DNA of 64,000 nucleotides from Botryotinia globosa (lineage: Eukaryota; Ascomycota; Leotiomycetes; Helotiales; Sclerotiniaceae). Each line of letters opens with the position of its first letter. The stretch's first letter is position 1. Both the position numbers and the translations under genes were made by a program. The notes under the pieces are model-generated. The model worked only from the letters and a program-made list of their open reading frames with translations, made no database searches and was not told the DNA's origin. Where the stretch lies: positions 1,860,001-1,924,000 of the forward strand of contig RCSZ01000003.1 of NCBI GenBank assembly GCA_014898425.1, given 5' to 3'. This document shows positions 11,448 through 24,000 of the stretch, piece after piece.

Positions 11448-12981
11448 TGGTTGATGAATTAGAGGATTAAAATGGACGAGTGTATATTTTATATGTATCA
11501 TGAATGAGGCGTCAAAAGGAATGAAGGACCGACGGCCTCGAATCTCACCTCTGCAAATGCGGCCGAGATATTGGATTGTGGTATCTCAGTTATTCTTGAG
11601 ATGGGTGGGTTATGCAATGTAGGATCGGCGATCCCGACTCGAATGTTATGATGCATTTAGGTAGCGTAGCATGGAAGCTCAACCTGTACCTTTATCTGTA
11701 TGTACTATAAATGTCTGAATGTTCCCACAGACCTTTTGCTTCGTGGTTCACGTTGACGAATTTGTGAAGCTCGATGCTTATTATCGGACGGGCTTCTGCA
11801 TCACTCCGAATTTACTGAGTATAAAGATGATTCGTGATTCAATCTCTCTCACAGGATGTGGAGCATCTACCTAGTTTCTTTGCCCGTTCCTCTCGACTCT
11901 AGTATTCTTTCCCCCCTAAAGTTAGATATGTCTCAAAGCGAGGACTTGGAGTCAATTAAGATTATCGATATGTTTATATTTGAGTTGTGAGGGTAGGTAT
12001 GCTCGAGATAACCCACACTTCGCAAATCAATTCGAGACTCGGATTGCATTTTCCTGACCATGATCCAACGGATTGACGTGTTGATAGCAACGCTACTTTG
12101 AAGTCTCAAGTCATCACTAGGTCCCGAGGTACCTTTCAATAAAGGTGCGAGGGGTATTTATTAGCAGGCAATGAAAACTATAACTTCACTTTGCCTGTCA
12201 GTCTATTTCGGAAACGGGGTAGTCGCATGAATTAAGTAGGATCTAGGAACGAACTGAATTAGAATGAAGTATGTGAAAACCCAGACCATGCTATGTATTA
12301 GAGATGATGATTAACTATGTTGGTGGATTTGTTAATGGCGATGTATTTCCCAAGCTATCTATCTATCTGTCTAATTTCCTTTCAAAAGGGAATATGAGCT
12401 ATTCTTGATTTCTTAATAGGGTATCTAGATAAGTATGTGAAAAGTAACGCGTTCGTGCACATATTTATGAAACTTCGTCTGGCTGTAATATCAAGATAGT
12501 CGTAAAGACTATCTAGGTGGTATCATATGATATTTGTTCTTCTCATGGCGTCCTATACCTCGAACTTTGTACCCTTTGTGCTGTGTAATTTTTTTATAAA
12601 AAAATCGAGATGGAAATTCATTGTCTAGGTGTTTCTCGGATGTGCTATTTTAGGTCAACTCATGCTACGCATTTTCATGGAGAAGAGATGGAAAGTCTTT
12701 CTTATTCTGTTCTGTTCTGTTCTGTTCTGCTCATGTATTCTTCATGAATATCATTGCGAGAAGAAAATCATTTTCATGTCTGGATTTTCCACGCGCTTGT
12801 AATATAAGTATATGTGTAGGTTTAAGATATCAAGTAATGAAAACTAGTCTTGTAAGAACTGAAAAGCAAGTAACTCGCATGTGCATCTCCTCCCCTCAAA
12901 ACCAATCTCTCATTCCACGTAATCCACAATTCATCTCTGCATCATCCCTCTCAAATTCCTCATTTCCACTCTTCCATATCT
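11448..12981. other. Intergenic between convergent tim50 and the 12982-16782 gene
   Basis: This is a 1.5-kb AT-rich interval downstream of both flanking genes. No supported gene. It contains an 8-bp-arm inverted repeat (AGATAGTC/GACTATCT, 12494-12514) and a TTCTG pentamer run (12705-12729, five copies). Short ORFs at 11933-12139 and 12744-12998 have no coding features. Confidence 0.5.
12705..12729. repeat. TTCTG microsatellite (5 copies)
   Basis: Five consecutive TTCTG units are seen directly, ending with a TTCTGC variant. No functional inference. Confidence 0.8.
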
Positions 12982-15900
12982 CTAAGCATCTCCATTAAAA
13001 CTCATCCGATTCCCAATCGCTCTCGCACGCAAACTATCTCTCAATGCTTCGCCCGATCGCGATCGCATATGCGCATGTGAATGTGAATGACTCCCCACAT
13101 TCGTATTCATAACCCCCAAGCCCACACTCGAAGTCGTATTCGCATGGCTCGTTTGCATACTCTTTCTTCCTCTTCGCTTCTTTCCCATTCCTCCCATGCT
13201 TTCCCTGCTCATCTCCTGCATGACTCTCTCCGCTTCACTTATTTTTCTGCTCACGCCCAAACCGATCCCAGAAGCAGTACTAGAACTAGAACGCCCACCC
13301 AATCTCTTCGTCTCATCCGGGGCATCCTGCCATCTCAAAACAACTCTACATCTTCCCCGACCCATACACCTCTTCACCCTCTCCCAGCGAATCCTATCCC
13401 GTGTAATTCCTCGATAAAATTCACACCACCATATCCCCTCATTGGGAGACACCTCCTCGCTCACGTCCACTCCACTCTCATCCACCATTATATCACCATA
13501 CGTGTGTAATTCTTCGCCCGTCACTCCCGCCGCTCTTGCATACTTCCTTACTTCCCGCTGTAGCAATCCCGGATTGCGGGATACCTGGGGCGGAAACTCG
13601 AGATAGGGATCAATGGGATCGTAGGGACGGGGCACTTCGATGGAGAGAAAATCCGCAGTGGGCGCAGTGTTCGGAGAGGGATTTTCGGGCTGGGGAAAGA
13701 GTGTTCGGGTGGAAAATTCGAAGATAGGTGTTCCTTGGAAGGAGAAATCGTAGTCTTGACGTTTGGCGATCTTTTTGGTGGGGAGCCCGTGTTGGCTGTG
13801 GGCGAAGGTGGATTCGAGGAGGGAGGGGGGGAGTGTGGTGTCGGGCTGGATGGGGTAGGTTGTTATGTTTGAGATGGGGACGGCGATGCAGAGCCAGGTT
13901 GTGGGGGTTGGGGAGGGGAAGTTGGGAGGCGTGGTGGTGGAGGTGGAGTGGAGGGCTGGGGAAGGTGATGTGGCGGTCACGAGGGGGCGTTGGATGAAGA
14001 TTGAGAGCCAGGGGTGGAGAGTACCGGTCATATCGGGTCTGTGGAGAGGTGTTAGTTATAATAAGAAAGAATGCTTGTTATCGTTTTCATTCGGATGATA
14101 GATGGGAAAGGGGAAGGGTAATAAGGTGAGGAAAAGGAACGACAGCAAAAAGACCGCATGAAATTTCAAAGGGGGGCACAGTAGAAAAGGATTACAATCG
14201 ACAAGAAGAAATAAAGGACAGCAACTTCGCCATCCCATCTTCCCCAAGCCGAGAGTCAAGAGTCAAAAGTCAAGTTACACAACCGCAACAAAAGCTCCAC
14301 CCCCGCCGCACTGCAGCACTCCTCATCACCTCACTTCCAATTCTCCAAAATAACAGTAAAATCAGCAAGCCAAACTTCGAAGCCAAAGGCTCCGAAAGAA
14401 AGAGAGAAAGAAAAAAAACTTACAAACCCAACTCCACAACCTCAACCCTCTCACAACTCGAAATTCCATCGACACCAAAATGCACCAATAACTGATTTCT
14501 AAACTCGCCCGTTCGCACATCCGGTGTGAAATCATGAAACGATATACTTCTGCATTCTCTCTTCACCGAACCGGTCATGGAAGCGCGGGCGAGAAGATAT
14601 TCGCGGAGTCCTTCACCGGTGTAGGGATTGACCGAGGGAGGGAAGAAGGGTGTTTGTGTTTGTGTTGGGGATTCGTAAGGCGGATTGGAAGTAGTTTTTT
14701 GTGGTGTTGTTTGCTGATGGTGAGAAGAATGATGAGTAGATGGGGTGTGGGAGGAAGAGCGATGAGTGTTGAAGGACGCGTGAATATCTTGTAGGTATTG
14801 TGCTGTGGTATTTGCATTGTGTGCTTCGTTTGCGTTTGTGTTCGTGTGCATATCCCTATCCGTGTTTATATTTTCCCGAATATTTCTAATATCCTCTCCA
14901 TTTTCACTTCCACTTCCACTTTCATCTCCAGCGACAGCCTCAGCTCCGCTCATAGCTTCCTCTCTCCCCTCCAAATCCTTCAGTCCCAAATCCACCAACG
15001 TCCCATCCCTCCCCACAACCAAATTGCTCGCATCATGCTTTCCCGTCCCCATCAGCAAATCAAACGGTAAATCATTTCTCACGCCCACCACCGCCTGGAG
15101 TCTTCGACTCGCAGCTCGAACAAACGGCGCGCGATCATCTTGATATTTGTTCAATATACGAGTCGCATTTCGTTGATTCACAGCTGCGTGGTTAACGTGA
15201 GGAATTTGTGGATGGGGTCCCTGTGCAATATATTGAGCAGTGAGGTGATCGAGAATAGGTGAGTGAGGCTCTAAACGGCACGGGACGGATGGAGAAGGTA
15301 GATCGGTAGGGAATACGGTGGTTTCGGAGGTGGATGTTGATGAATGTGGTAGTTGAGTCGAGGTTGAGGAAATAGGGTGATGTGAGTATGAGGATGTGCG
15401 TGAAGGCTCCATATTTTCTTGTTCTGACTGCGAATCATAAGGTGCAGTTCCAGATTCAACTTCGTTGAAATCAACGGATTGAGGTGTATCGACTGGGGAA
15501 GTGATTGGAGAACATGATGATGCTCTAGGTGTGTCCATTTCTCCTTGATGCCATTCAGCATATGCTTGTTCCATCTTTCTTTTTGTTCCGATGAAAGGTG
15601 GAGTGGTTGGATTATTTCGATCAATAGGATTGTGATGATATTTCCACTGGGGTAAAGGTAAAGGTAAAGGTAAAGGTGAAGAAGCACGTGCGCGCGCTGG
15701 TGACGAAGAGCGATTTGGTGTAGAATTAAAATCAGATTCGCTATCGTCGGTATTGAGGGTACTATCGGAGTCTGAAGGCGTAGCGAAGCGATCACTCAGA
15801 TTGGTCATGGATTTTCTTGGGTTATAAACGTAACCTGCTTGTTTTGCCGTAAGGGTGAAATCCCAACGACCCGTTGCTGGAATTGGGTTTGTGACGGTCT

Positions 15901-16782
15901 CGGCAACAAGTTTTGGAGTTGATGATGGTGGTGTAAGTGCTCTTCTCTTTGAGCTTGGTGTATCAGAGAAATCGGATTCTGATTCGGGATCGAAAGGTGA
16001 AGCGAGCGGGCTAGCTATAACCGGTTCTGCAATCGATGATGAGACGGTTGCTGGAGAAGTTGCCGTTGTAACCTCCTCTTCTCTATCACCCGGTGTATCC
16101 GCAGGCTCAAAATCTGAATCCTCGTCGTCTGCGTCTGTTCCTTTTTCTTCAAAATCAATATGGCTGGCAAAGCCGTACTTCGCCTTCTTTCCTGGTCTCT
16201 CGTCTACAGTGCCTTCTGCTGGTCTCTTGACGGGCCAAACACCAGAATCCGCTAAATGTAGAGAATTAGGAGAATCTTTCATCAATGATGGGAGAAGTGA
16301 TGGTGCGGAAGATGGTTTTGATGGAAAGGAAGTGCAGGAGCTGTGGAGGTTAAGGCGGTGGAGGATATGAGGTGGGAGAGGGAATTTTCTTCCAGAATTT
16401 CCAACTGGTTTCTTTGGAGTGACTAGTTCTTGTTTCTCTGCAAAGAATGTAATTGTCAGTAAAGGTTTGGAAAAGGAAGATTTATAGACAAGAAAGAAGA
16501 GAGTCTAGTTCTTCCAAGCTTTGTCGAAAGGAGGACATTAAGGTGCCATCTTTGTCACCACTGTAGACTGGATACTCCAGAATATTGGTTAAGAAGGAAA
16601 ATATACCATTGTTATACTTGTTATCATCGAAGAGAATCACTTGATTATTGCTCCCAAAGAAACATCATCACCATCTCCATCATCTCTACCAACTTGCTAG
16701 GGACACGACAAGGGGACTTACCAATATTTACTTTGCCAAATTTCCAATGTGGTCTAAGACCAGGAGATAGAAACAAAACCAT
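12982..16782 (-). CDS. Large Ser/Pro-rich hypothetical protein, 3 exons, 1043 residues
   Basis: I join three exons: 16782-16722, 16437-14424 and 14038-12982. Intron 1 (284 bp) has donor GTAAGT and acceptor TTTGCAG. Intron 2 (385 bp) has donor GTAAGT, branch CTAAC and acceptor CCACAG. Both junctions keep frame (phases 1 and 2), and the total of 3132 nt is divisible by three. Without splicing the locus looks like two unrelated ORFs. The N-terminus MVLFLSPGLRPHWKFGKVNI runs into a Ser/Pro/Thr/Asp-rich, largely disordered region with a basic patch (RPGKKAKYG), an LPLPLPLPLP run and His/Gln/Asn-rich stretches. The better-ordered parts are around QYIAQGPHPQIPHVNHAAVN, the sequence spanning intron 2 (HFGVDGISS...MTGTLHPWLSIF), and GIWWCEFYRGITRDRIRWE near residues 870-900. 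I do not recognise the family. A nuclear or regulatory role would be guesswork. Confidence 0.8.
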
Positions 16783-18252
16783 TTTCGCAATAATTCGATT
16801 GAAAATCGCAATTCGTATGGTGTTGTTGTTGTTATGGTTATCGTTGCTGCACGAAAGAAAAAAATCGCAAGAAATCCTATTCACAATTTTTTAACTCAAG
16901 ATATCATCAATTATCCACACCTTGTATCATGGGCATTCAATATCTCAACCAACCAATCGATGATCACAGGCCTGCCAAATTCCCAGCCTCTTGAATTGAG
17001 ACTTTAACGATATTGAATATTCTATCCTTCAAGGTGAACAAAACAAAGTATTGGCTACTCATTATTTCCTCCCTCGAAAATTTCTCGCTTAATTTAAATA
17101 ATAAGTGCAGCAATTCAATCGCAAGAAAAAGTGAATATCAAGAATGAGATTTTCCAATGCTTTGGGGACAAGAATGAGAGTGCATGATGATAGTTGGATA
17201 AATGCAGATGACAGAGATAAGAAGATGAAGCTGAGTTTGAGCTAAATATCAAGGAGTCTTCGCTCTTTACAGACAGACACTATGGGAGAGATATCTTTCA
17301 ACCACAACACTACTATGCTACACTTGCCCTAGAAAATGAAAACAAAAAAACAGAAACATCAAATCAGTGTATATGGTCAAGAAAGTTATCCAAGTCACAA
17401 GATTTTCCTTGAATCTTTGGATCTTCAATCGAGAAGTCCAGGAATCATCTCTTTCTCCTCATAGATGCCCAAGCAAACCTAAACAACCCCTTTCTCAAAG
17501 TTCAACATCTCATCTAATCATACACTCAACACCGAATGAATTCTTATACTAATAAGAGATGAAAAGACAATTGTACACGGTGAATGAATTACCATACATG
17601 GCCTCATCCACACTTTCATACGCCCACCATCTCATCTTGCACCTCCTTCTCCCATTCTTCCCTTCTGCACACCTTCACACACCCTCCCATTCCATCTAAA
17701 CACCATCTCACAATGAAACCACACGAGTACCTATAATTTCCATTCACTCATCGATATGCCCAAAGACGTTGATCCTGTTATCTTGCATCCAGCACAAAGA
17801 CTCTTCAAGACATGTGCACACTATCCTTGCATCCCTTATAATATATACTACTCGCTCCTGACTTGTTCCTCACTTGTTAACAAACACTTGTCAACATCAC
17901 ATATCGCCAATACATTCACATCCTTCACAATCTGCCAATAAACAAATTCTAGTCTTTTAATTTCATTATTAAGTATCTATTAAAGTTGATCTAAAATAAC
18001 AGATATTGATCAACTCATTCATGCTTTTTATATGCACAGGATCCAATGACCTGTATATCCCATATCAGAAGAAGAAAGTAACCCTATTGCGTCCATAATG
18101 ACACAATGCAAATCCAACGCCGCGCTTTCATTTATCATAACGCGCATATGTACCGAATTAGTGTGAAAGCATTTCCTCCACGTATCATAATCGTTTATAC
18201 ATATCAAGCCATCAAGGCCGAGAAGAGAAGACTTTTGAAGGGTATCGAGAAT
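16783..18252. other. Intergenic, no supported gene
   Basis: The part next to 16782 is the upstream region of the large hypothetical protein; the part next to 18252 is the 3' flank of the GH72 gene. The DNA is AT-rich with C-rich, A-rich single-strand bias near 17600-17720. ORFs at 17367-17552 and 17756-17941 have no motif. Nothing else seen. Confidence 0.5.
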
Positions 18253-19667
18253 CTATAGCCAGTACATGAAACCGAACATAACTGCGGCCAATCCTACACT
18301 CATGCCAGTAATTTCTTTACCGCCGGATGCGCTACCCTTTGTTGAGGTTGCAGATGCAGCTGATCCAGTTGCGCTTCCGGTAGAGGATGCTGATCCAGAA
18401 GTTGTTGTGGCAGTGCCAGTTGCTTCTTTCTGGCCAATAGATGGCAATTTTACATCACCATCGACCAACCAGCCTCCGGAGGTTGATGCAGGGCAAGCAG
18501 GTGGTGTAAGAGTTGGGGAATAAGCAGAGCTTGCAACACCAGTTGGAGTCAAAGTTGCCCACTGACTTTGGAGATTGGCGAAATCTGGAGAAACAGGGGT
18601 TGGAGTTCCGCCGCGAGAGAATCCACCTGCAACATTTGTTGCGACAGCAGTAGCTGCAACGGTTGGTCCATAACTGATCAATCCATAATCATTGGCCTCT
18701 TCGATCCATTCGTAAATAATTGCGCCAGACCATTGATCGTCCATCTCCGAACCGAGAATTGCTGCTTGATCCTGGAATGATCTGGGTTTCACTGTGTTGC
18801 ATCCGGTCTCTGAGAAGAAAATAGGAATATTATAACCCTCGGCGTAAGTATTGAGGGTCTTGTAACCAGAAGTAGAGAAATCACTATCGCCGCACCATTC
18901 GTATGCATTCAAACCGAAGAAATCGATAGCTTCGGAAGTGTTGGTGCCGCAAGCAAGATAATTTTGAAGCATAGGACGCAATTCCGCAATATCTGCCGCA
19001 GAATAGCCAACGGGAATTTCACGATATCCTTTCGAGTTTCTGTATGCCTTCATATCCCTAGCAGCGGCTTTGATAAATGGTGCCGCCAAAGATTGGTTGT
19101 TCATAGCAATAACCTCATTTCCCACAAAGAACCCAAGGGTGTTATCGAATTTGGCGAAGGCATCCATTACTTTACTAAATGCGGTATATTGACTTTCATT
19201 CCAGGTCGCATCAGTCTGTTAAAGAGGTCAGTCATGTTTTTTTTTCTTCAGATAATGCTGTATGACATACTGGAGTAATTGCAGTATTGAAAGTATCCAA
19301 ATCCAAGAAAAGGTAGACACCGGCATCTGCGAAAGCACTCATACACCCAGAGTGATCTCCAGAAGGGTCAACGTGGTAAACGCGAATGGCGTTTGCGCCC
19401 AAGGTTTTCATCAAAGAGGCATCCAGTTGGCATTGATTAGTGTCGATTAAAGGATCAGCTTCGGTCAACTGGTATGCGACGCCTAGAAATATTGTCAGCC
19501 AAGGATCCAAGAACAAGATACATGCAAACCTTACCTTTGATAAAGAATTGATCGCCATCACTTGTAAAGAATTTCGAGCCGGTTACAGAGATTGTAGCAA
19601 TGGCGTTAACGGTAGTGATAGCTAGACTGGCAATCAAGCCAGCTCTGGCAATGGACTTTGAAAACAT
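18253..19667 (-). CDS. GPI-anchored beta-1,3-glucanosyltransferase, GH72 (Gas/Gel family)
   Basis: GH72 enzymes cut and rejoin beta-1,3-glucan chains at the plasma membrane and wall. Exons are 19667-19535, 19482-19271 and 19215-18253, with introns of 52 and 55 bp. The protein is 435 residues. A signal peptide covers about 1-22 (MFSKSIARAGLIASLAITTV). GH72 motifs follow: FFIKGVAYQ across intron 1, DPLIDTNQCQLD, GANAIRVYHVDP, and the two catalytic Glu residues, acid/base in FFVGNEVI (about residue 149) and nucleophile in FFSETGCN (about 251). DFFGLNAYEWCG and YEWIEEANDYGLISYG are also typical. The catalytic domain is followed by a Ser/Thr/Gly/Ala-rich stretch and a hydrophobic tail (MSVGLAAVMFGFMYWL), a GPI-attachment signal. 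There is no C-terminal CBM43 cysteine module, so it belongs to the Gel1-like subgroup. Introns lie at Gly45 and after Pro115. Confidence 0.96.
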
Positions 19668-20021
19668 GATGCAAATCGTAGATATTATTGTATGTACAAA
19701 GATCGAAATGGCGAGTGGTAAAGAACGAAAGTCAACGCGATGTTGAAATTGGGTATATTGCGGACCAGGTACGAGTAAGGTAGTTGAAGGAAAGATTGTA
19801 GGCTGGTCGAATGTGGATATGGAAGCTGAAAGGAGGGAGGTAAATAGCAGGGCAAGTGATGGAGAAGCGCTTCTTTTCTTTACTCCGTAGATGGATTGCA
19901 GCATCCACAACAGGTAGGTTCCAAGGTTTCTCTGGCTCGTCTGGGTCGTCTCCGCCTCCCTGCTAATGTTTACTCCGTACAGAGTAGGTTAAGATGGTAA
20001 CGACCGACTAGTTTGGGGTGC

Positions 20022-20077
20022 GGGATGAGGGATGAGGGATGAGGGATGAGGGATGAGGGATGAGGGATGAGGGATGA
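20022..20077. repeat. GGGATGA tandem array, 8 perfect copies
   Basis: Eight consecutive perfect heptamers, 56 bp, seen directly. It lies in intergenic DNA upstream of the GH72 gene. A second heptamer array with a related GATG core occurs at 40546-40615. Confidence 0.9.
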
Positions 20078-21120
20078 AGATTGGGGTGGAGATCCAAACG
20101 TGGACCAAGTCTCCAATCGAAATGGGGGGGGGGGGTTTCTTTCTACAGTCTAGATCGTTCCTGCGTTTTATGAAAAGAACCACAATTATGTAGCGGTAGT
20201 ACCGTAGTAAGGAGGTGCAGTGGAGCGAGTGAGCAAGTACGGTCTGGTTATCGACAAGAGTATATTTGTCGTATATAAGAACGAGAGTCAATAGTCGATA
20301 GTCAATAGTCAATACCTAGGTAGTCAACAATAGAGTAGGATGAACAACAACCAACGGAGGAAAGCGACAGGATGAGGATAACAATCCACGAAAGCTGGTT
20401 ATAACTGATAACTTGTGAAAGATAGATAACCTTGGTTGAAGGTAGCTAGGTTGGTTGAAGACTTGAGAAGTTGAGACTTGAGAGGTATGCAAGAGCAAGG
20501 AGAAAGATGGTGAATCCATCATCTTGGAGTTTAGCGTCGGTCTTTTTTCTTTCTTCTCTTGTACATAGTACACCGAATCAAGGAAAAATCAAGGTTTTGG
20601 GTCAAATCCCATGTTTATTTGAACCAATCATCAATTGATATGACGATTATTCCTCTCTTCGTTCTGTGATTGGACAATCAACATGTAAACATTATTTCAT
20701 CGTGCCGTTGTTATTAGTAGTTACTAGTCATTATCCAGGTAGGAATCCACTCCTCTGCATCACATTTGCATTGAGATGAACGGCGCAGGAAATTGAAAAA
20801 GCTTCAATTCCCCCTGGTGAACTAGTTCTTTCACCATGAGCTATGTATAATGTATAATGTATGCAGTCTTGCATCACATTCTTATTACTCGTGCTTACTT
20901 CGTACTCTGTAGGTAGAAACTTGAAAGTTGGAAGCCTCTTATGATCTTATCGTAACATATCGTATCGTATCTAGCTTACATAACTCCGATATCGATCGTC
21001 CATTTCATTGGTCACATGGTGAATAGAAAGGAGGTTTTGATGGACAACCCATGGGCCATGATCCATCGACATAATTTGGGATCTATCACGAGAATGGTTT
21101 AGCCTGTTTTGATGTTTCAT

Positions 21121-21146
21121 TACCTACCTAGGTAGGTAGCGTGAAG

Positions 21147-21199
<53 letters not shown>
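21121..21199. repeat. Palindrome followed by (CT)n microsatellite
   Basis: The palindrome TACCTACCTAGGTAGGTA (21121-21138) is followed after 10 bp by about 25 CT dinucleotides (21149-21199). Both are seen directly. The CT tract is uninterrupted and likely length-polymorphic. Confidence 0.9.
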
Positions 21200-21201
<2 letters not shown>

Positions 21202-22791
21202 AGTTCAATCTCTCATCTTCACAACCTTTACAACTCCAAACGATGCATCACTGCGATGAATCATGAAACCACGACCTGAGTAGATGTTGTCGAACCTTTC
21301 ATCAAGCACATACCTATAATGGTTTGAAATTGAGATGAAACTCATCAAGCTGCTACTACTGTACTACAGACTATACAGCAATAACTCTTTGACTCCATGC
21401 TATCCATCCAACTCGTTCCAATTTCCAAAGTCTTCTTCGTCTCATGTTCCCCGGCAGTTATCATCACGTTTGTTGGGGGTTTGACTCTTGGCCAACTGAT
21501 CCCTCAGGAATACTATCTACGTGGAAACTGAGATGGGCGTCTCAAGCCATTTTAGTGCGGCTCTCTAGTTACTGCGCTATGCAAAGGAGTCTCGCAGCGC
21601 TATATCGAACGCTAGAAGATGACCGGAAAAATGATTGTTGGTGCATCGTTGTTCATTGCGCGTATGGCGCTGGATTTTGCCCCCATTTTTTTAAATGTCG
21701 TTTAAAACAAGCTGCAGATTTTCTCGTGGCGGTACCTCTATTCCAAATTATGTAGACCACCCACATTCATTGAAGATCATGTTTCTAATAAGCAAAGCTC
21801 ATGTTGGATTTCACATGTACCCTATACGGTACACCCGAGCGAGCACCTTTTTGAGGATTAGGATCATCATTTCTCTAACTTGTCGTTTGTACATTCTTTG
21901 TGGTAGACATCCAAAGTGGATGGGCTTCTCCTTACTATGCGATTAAATTATTTGGGGATCGTCTTTGTGGTTCTCATAACCACTCCGCACTTTTCGCACT
22001 TTCAGATGACGCCGAGGAAGTTTACACACCCTGAAGTCAATGAAAACTTGGGGAGGGATCATCTGGATGATGCGATAGATGTGATGCCAGATTACTCATT
22101 TTTACACAGTTATTGCTACATGATAATTAACGATTTATTAATGGCTTTCAAAGATTCAGTTTGATATGCCGGTCCAGTACCGTCAATATTGTACCGAACA
22201 CTCACACCTGGAACCAAAGCTCCGAGCCCAATTTGAGTGGTTACGGATTTTCATATACGACATGGCAATCTATCACGATCTAGCTATGTACGATCTCATA
22301 TGTCAAACATGAACATGACCGGTTGGGCTCAAACCTATCGAGGCAAACATGTCGTCGAAGCGATACACAAAATCCACCACAGCTTAGAGTTGTCAGATAT
22401 CTAGTGACTATCTCACTTCTGACCATAGTTGTTGCATGAACACAATTCATCAAGAAATTTTCGCCATGTACAGTGTATAATGCCTATTCATGTTTAGTAG
22501 CCTGGATCAGCAATTTTGTTCTCCAGTTTTTATTGGAACGTCTTTGAATCCGTTGACCATCGCGATTTCGTAGTATACTTATTTCGTAACTCATTTAGCT
22601 ATGTAGTTCTAATTGAATCTACGTCTATTTTCTAGCGTTATATCGTTCTTTACATGTCTCTGCCAAAGAGGGCAATTTTGTTGGAGTGTCTTTTGTATAT
22701 AATGAGGGCGTTATGATGTTATAGTTGCGGAAAATTCCTCATCTATTTCTCCCTCAAATGTTCGTCAATCTCAAATTTTACATGCATCGCT

Positions 22792-24000
22792 TTATTCAAT
22801 GATCCTACCATTCTCCTTCTTTCCGTCTTTTTTCTCCTTCACATCTCCCTCTCTGCACCATCTCAAGCTTCCCACTCCCACCTTCTCTCCCCTCGACCAA
22901 CCCTCTCTCTGAGCTTTCTCCCATACTTCGTCGTCCCCATTACTCTTCAAGTTTTCTAACAACACGCTCAATGCTCCCCACTTCCCTTTGTGGATCGCCT
23001 CCACCCGATCCGTAATCCCTTCATCTACAAATCCACACTTTTCAAAAACTCTTTTACTCGCTTTATTGAACTCTAAATATTCACCTGTCAAGAAACTCAA
23101 ATTCATATATGGGATGAAAAGTTCCGAAATGAGGGTTTGCAGAACAGCAGCCATGATAGCGCGGCCGTGGTGAGAGGGGAGGAGCCAGACTGGAGACAAG
23201 GTTAGTGGGGTCGGGGAAGTTGTGGAAGAGGAATGTGAATGGGGAGTGGGTAAGAACCGTGAAAGACTTGTGGAATCGATATAACTGGACAACAATTTTC
23301 GCTTGAAGGTAGATCCCAGTGAGAAGACTTTGGTACTACCAAATGGACCACACCAGCGGCATGGGGCTATGAGCTGAGCAGTATTTCTCGCCGTAGACTT
23401 ATGGAATCCTAATTCAAAGGCCAACTTGGATGGTTGTCATCATCAAGCATAGCCATCCTTTCCATAAAGTTCGCTTCCCAAAAAAAAGGACAAAAAAAGC
23501 ATGAACATACAACCAATCTCCCACTCAATCCCCGGATCTCCCGTCTTTCTATCCGCATTCTCCTTCGCCAACTTCTTCCTCTCTTCCTCATCTGCCGTCG
23601 TCACAAAACCCCTCCTCCTAATATCTATCTGCCCAATAAACTCCTCTATCCTCTCTCCCTTCTCCCCCACCCTCACTTCCCTAATACTTGGGAATGGAAT
23701 TGCACCCACCCATTTCTGCACCGGTGATCCATCTTCCTGTGCACTCTTCGCATCCCATAGTTCCGCAGCGGCAAGTCGAGAATTCTTATCCAGCACCTCG
23801 TTAAAGAAAGAATCGAAATCTTCCTGTGTGTAGGGAAACGGAGGACCAGTCAGATGAAGATAGACGGCGGGGTCGGCAAAGGCGATGATGGAAGTTTTTG
23901 CATCGGAGGTGCGAGGACGTGTGAGGATTAGATTTTGGTGCAGGGAATTGGGGGAGTTGAGTGTGAGGGTGGGGAAGAGGGGATCGTGATGGATGGGCAT
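22792..24000 (-). CDS. GNAT-family N-acetyltransferase
   Basis: The protein, 295 residues, is read from exons 24000-23511 and 23189-22792. The 321-bp intron has donor GTATGT, branch CACTAACC and acceptor TCTCCAG. Splicing restores the central GNAT core EIGFWLLPSHHGRAIMA, which the intron otherwise breaks after EIG. HHGRA fits the Q/RxxGxG/A acetyl-CoA pyrophosphate loop. The N-terminal part has the typical NLILTRPRTSDA opening and KWVGAIPF strand. The C-terminal part has NKASKRVFEKCGFVDEGI, the usual last GNAT helix and strand. It resembles RimJ/RimL-type enzymes that acetylate protein N-termini or small amines; the substrate is unknown. The tail after about 250 is highly charged and probably disordered. 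The intron is long for this genome, and the antisense ORF at 23434-23833 is a shadow. Confidence 0.88.

Larger units (their letters stand above)
19668..22791. other. Gene-poor region with several microsatellites
   Basis: The segment near 19668-19920 is the GH72 leader and promoter. Further left-to-right it holds a GGGATGA heptamer array, a 12-G run (20124-20135), a TACCTAGGTA palindrome at 20313, and a long CT microsatellite behind another palindrome. From about 21.4 to 22.7 kb the DNA is AT-rich with short ORFs (21444-21755, 21695-21946, 21916-22164, all plus) that show no domain, signal peptide or splice pattern; I do not accept them as genes. Confidence 0.5.

Noticed and set aside
14534..16370. 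Several plus-strand ORFs up to 171 codons
   Set aside because: They lie antisense to the 12982-16782 gene, whose splice sites and frame continuity are much better supported.
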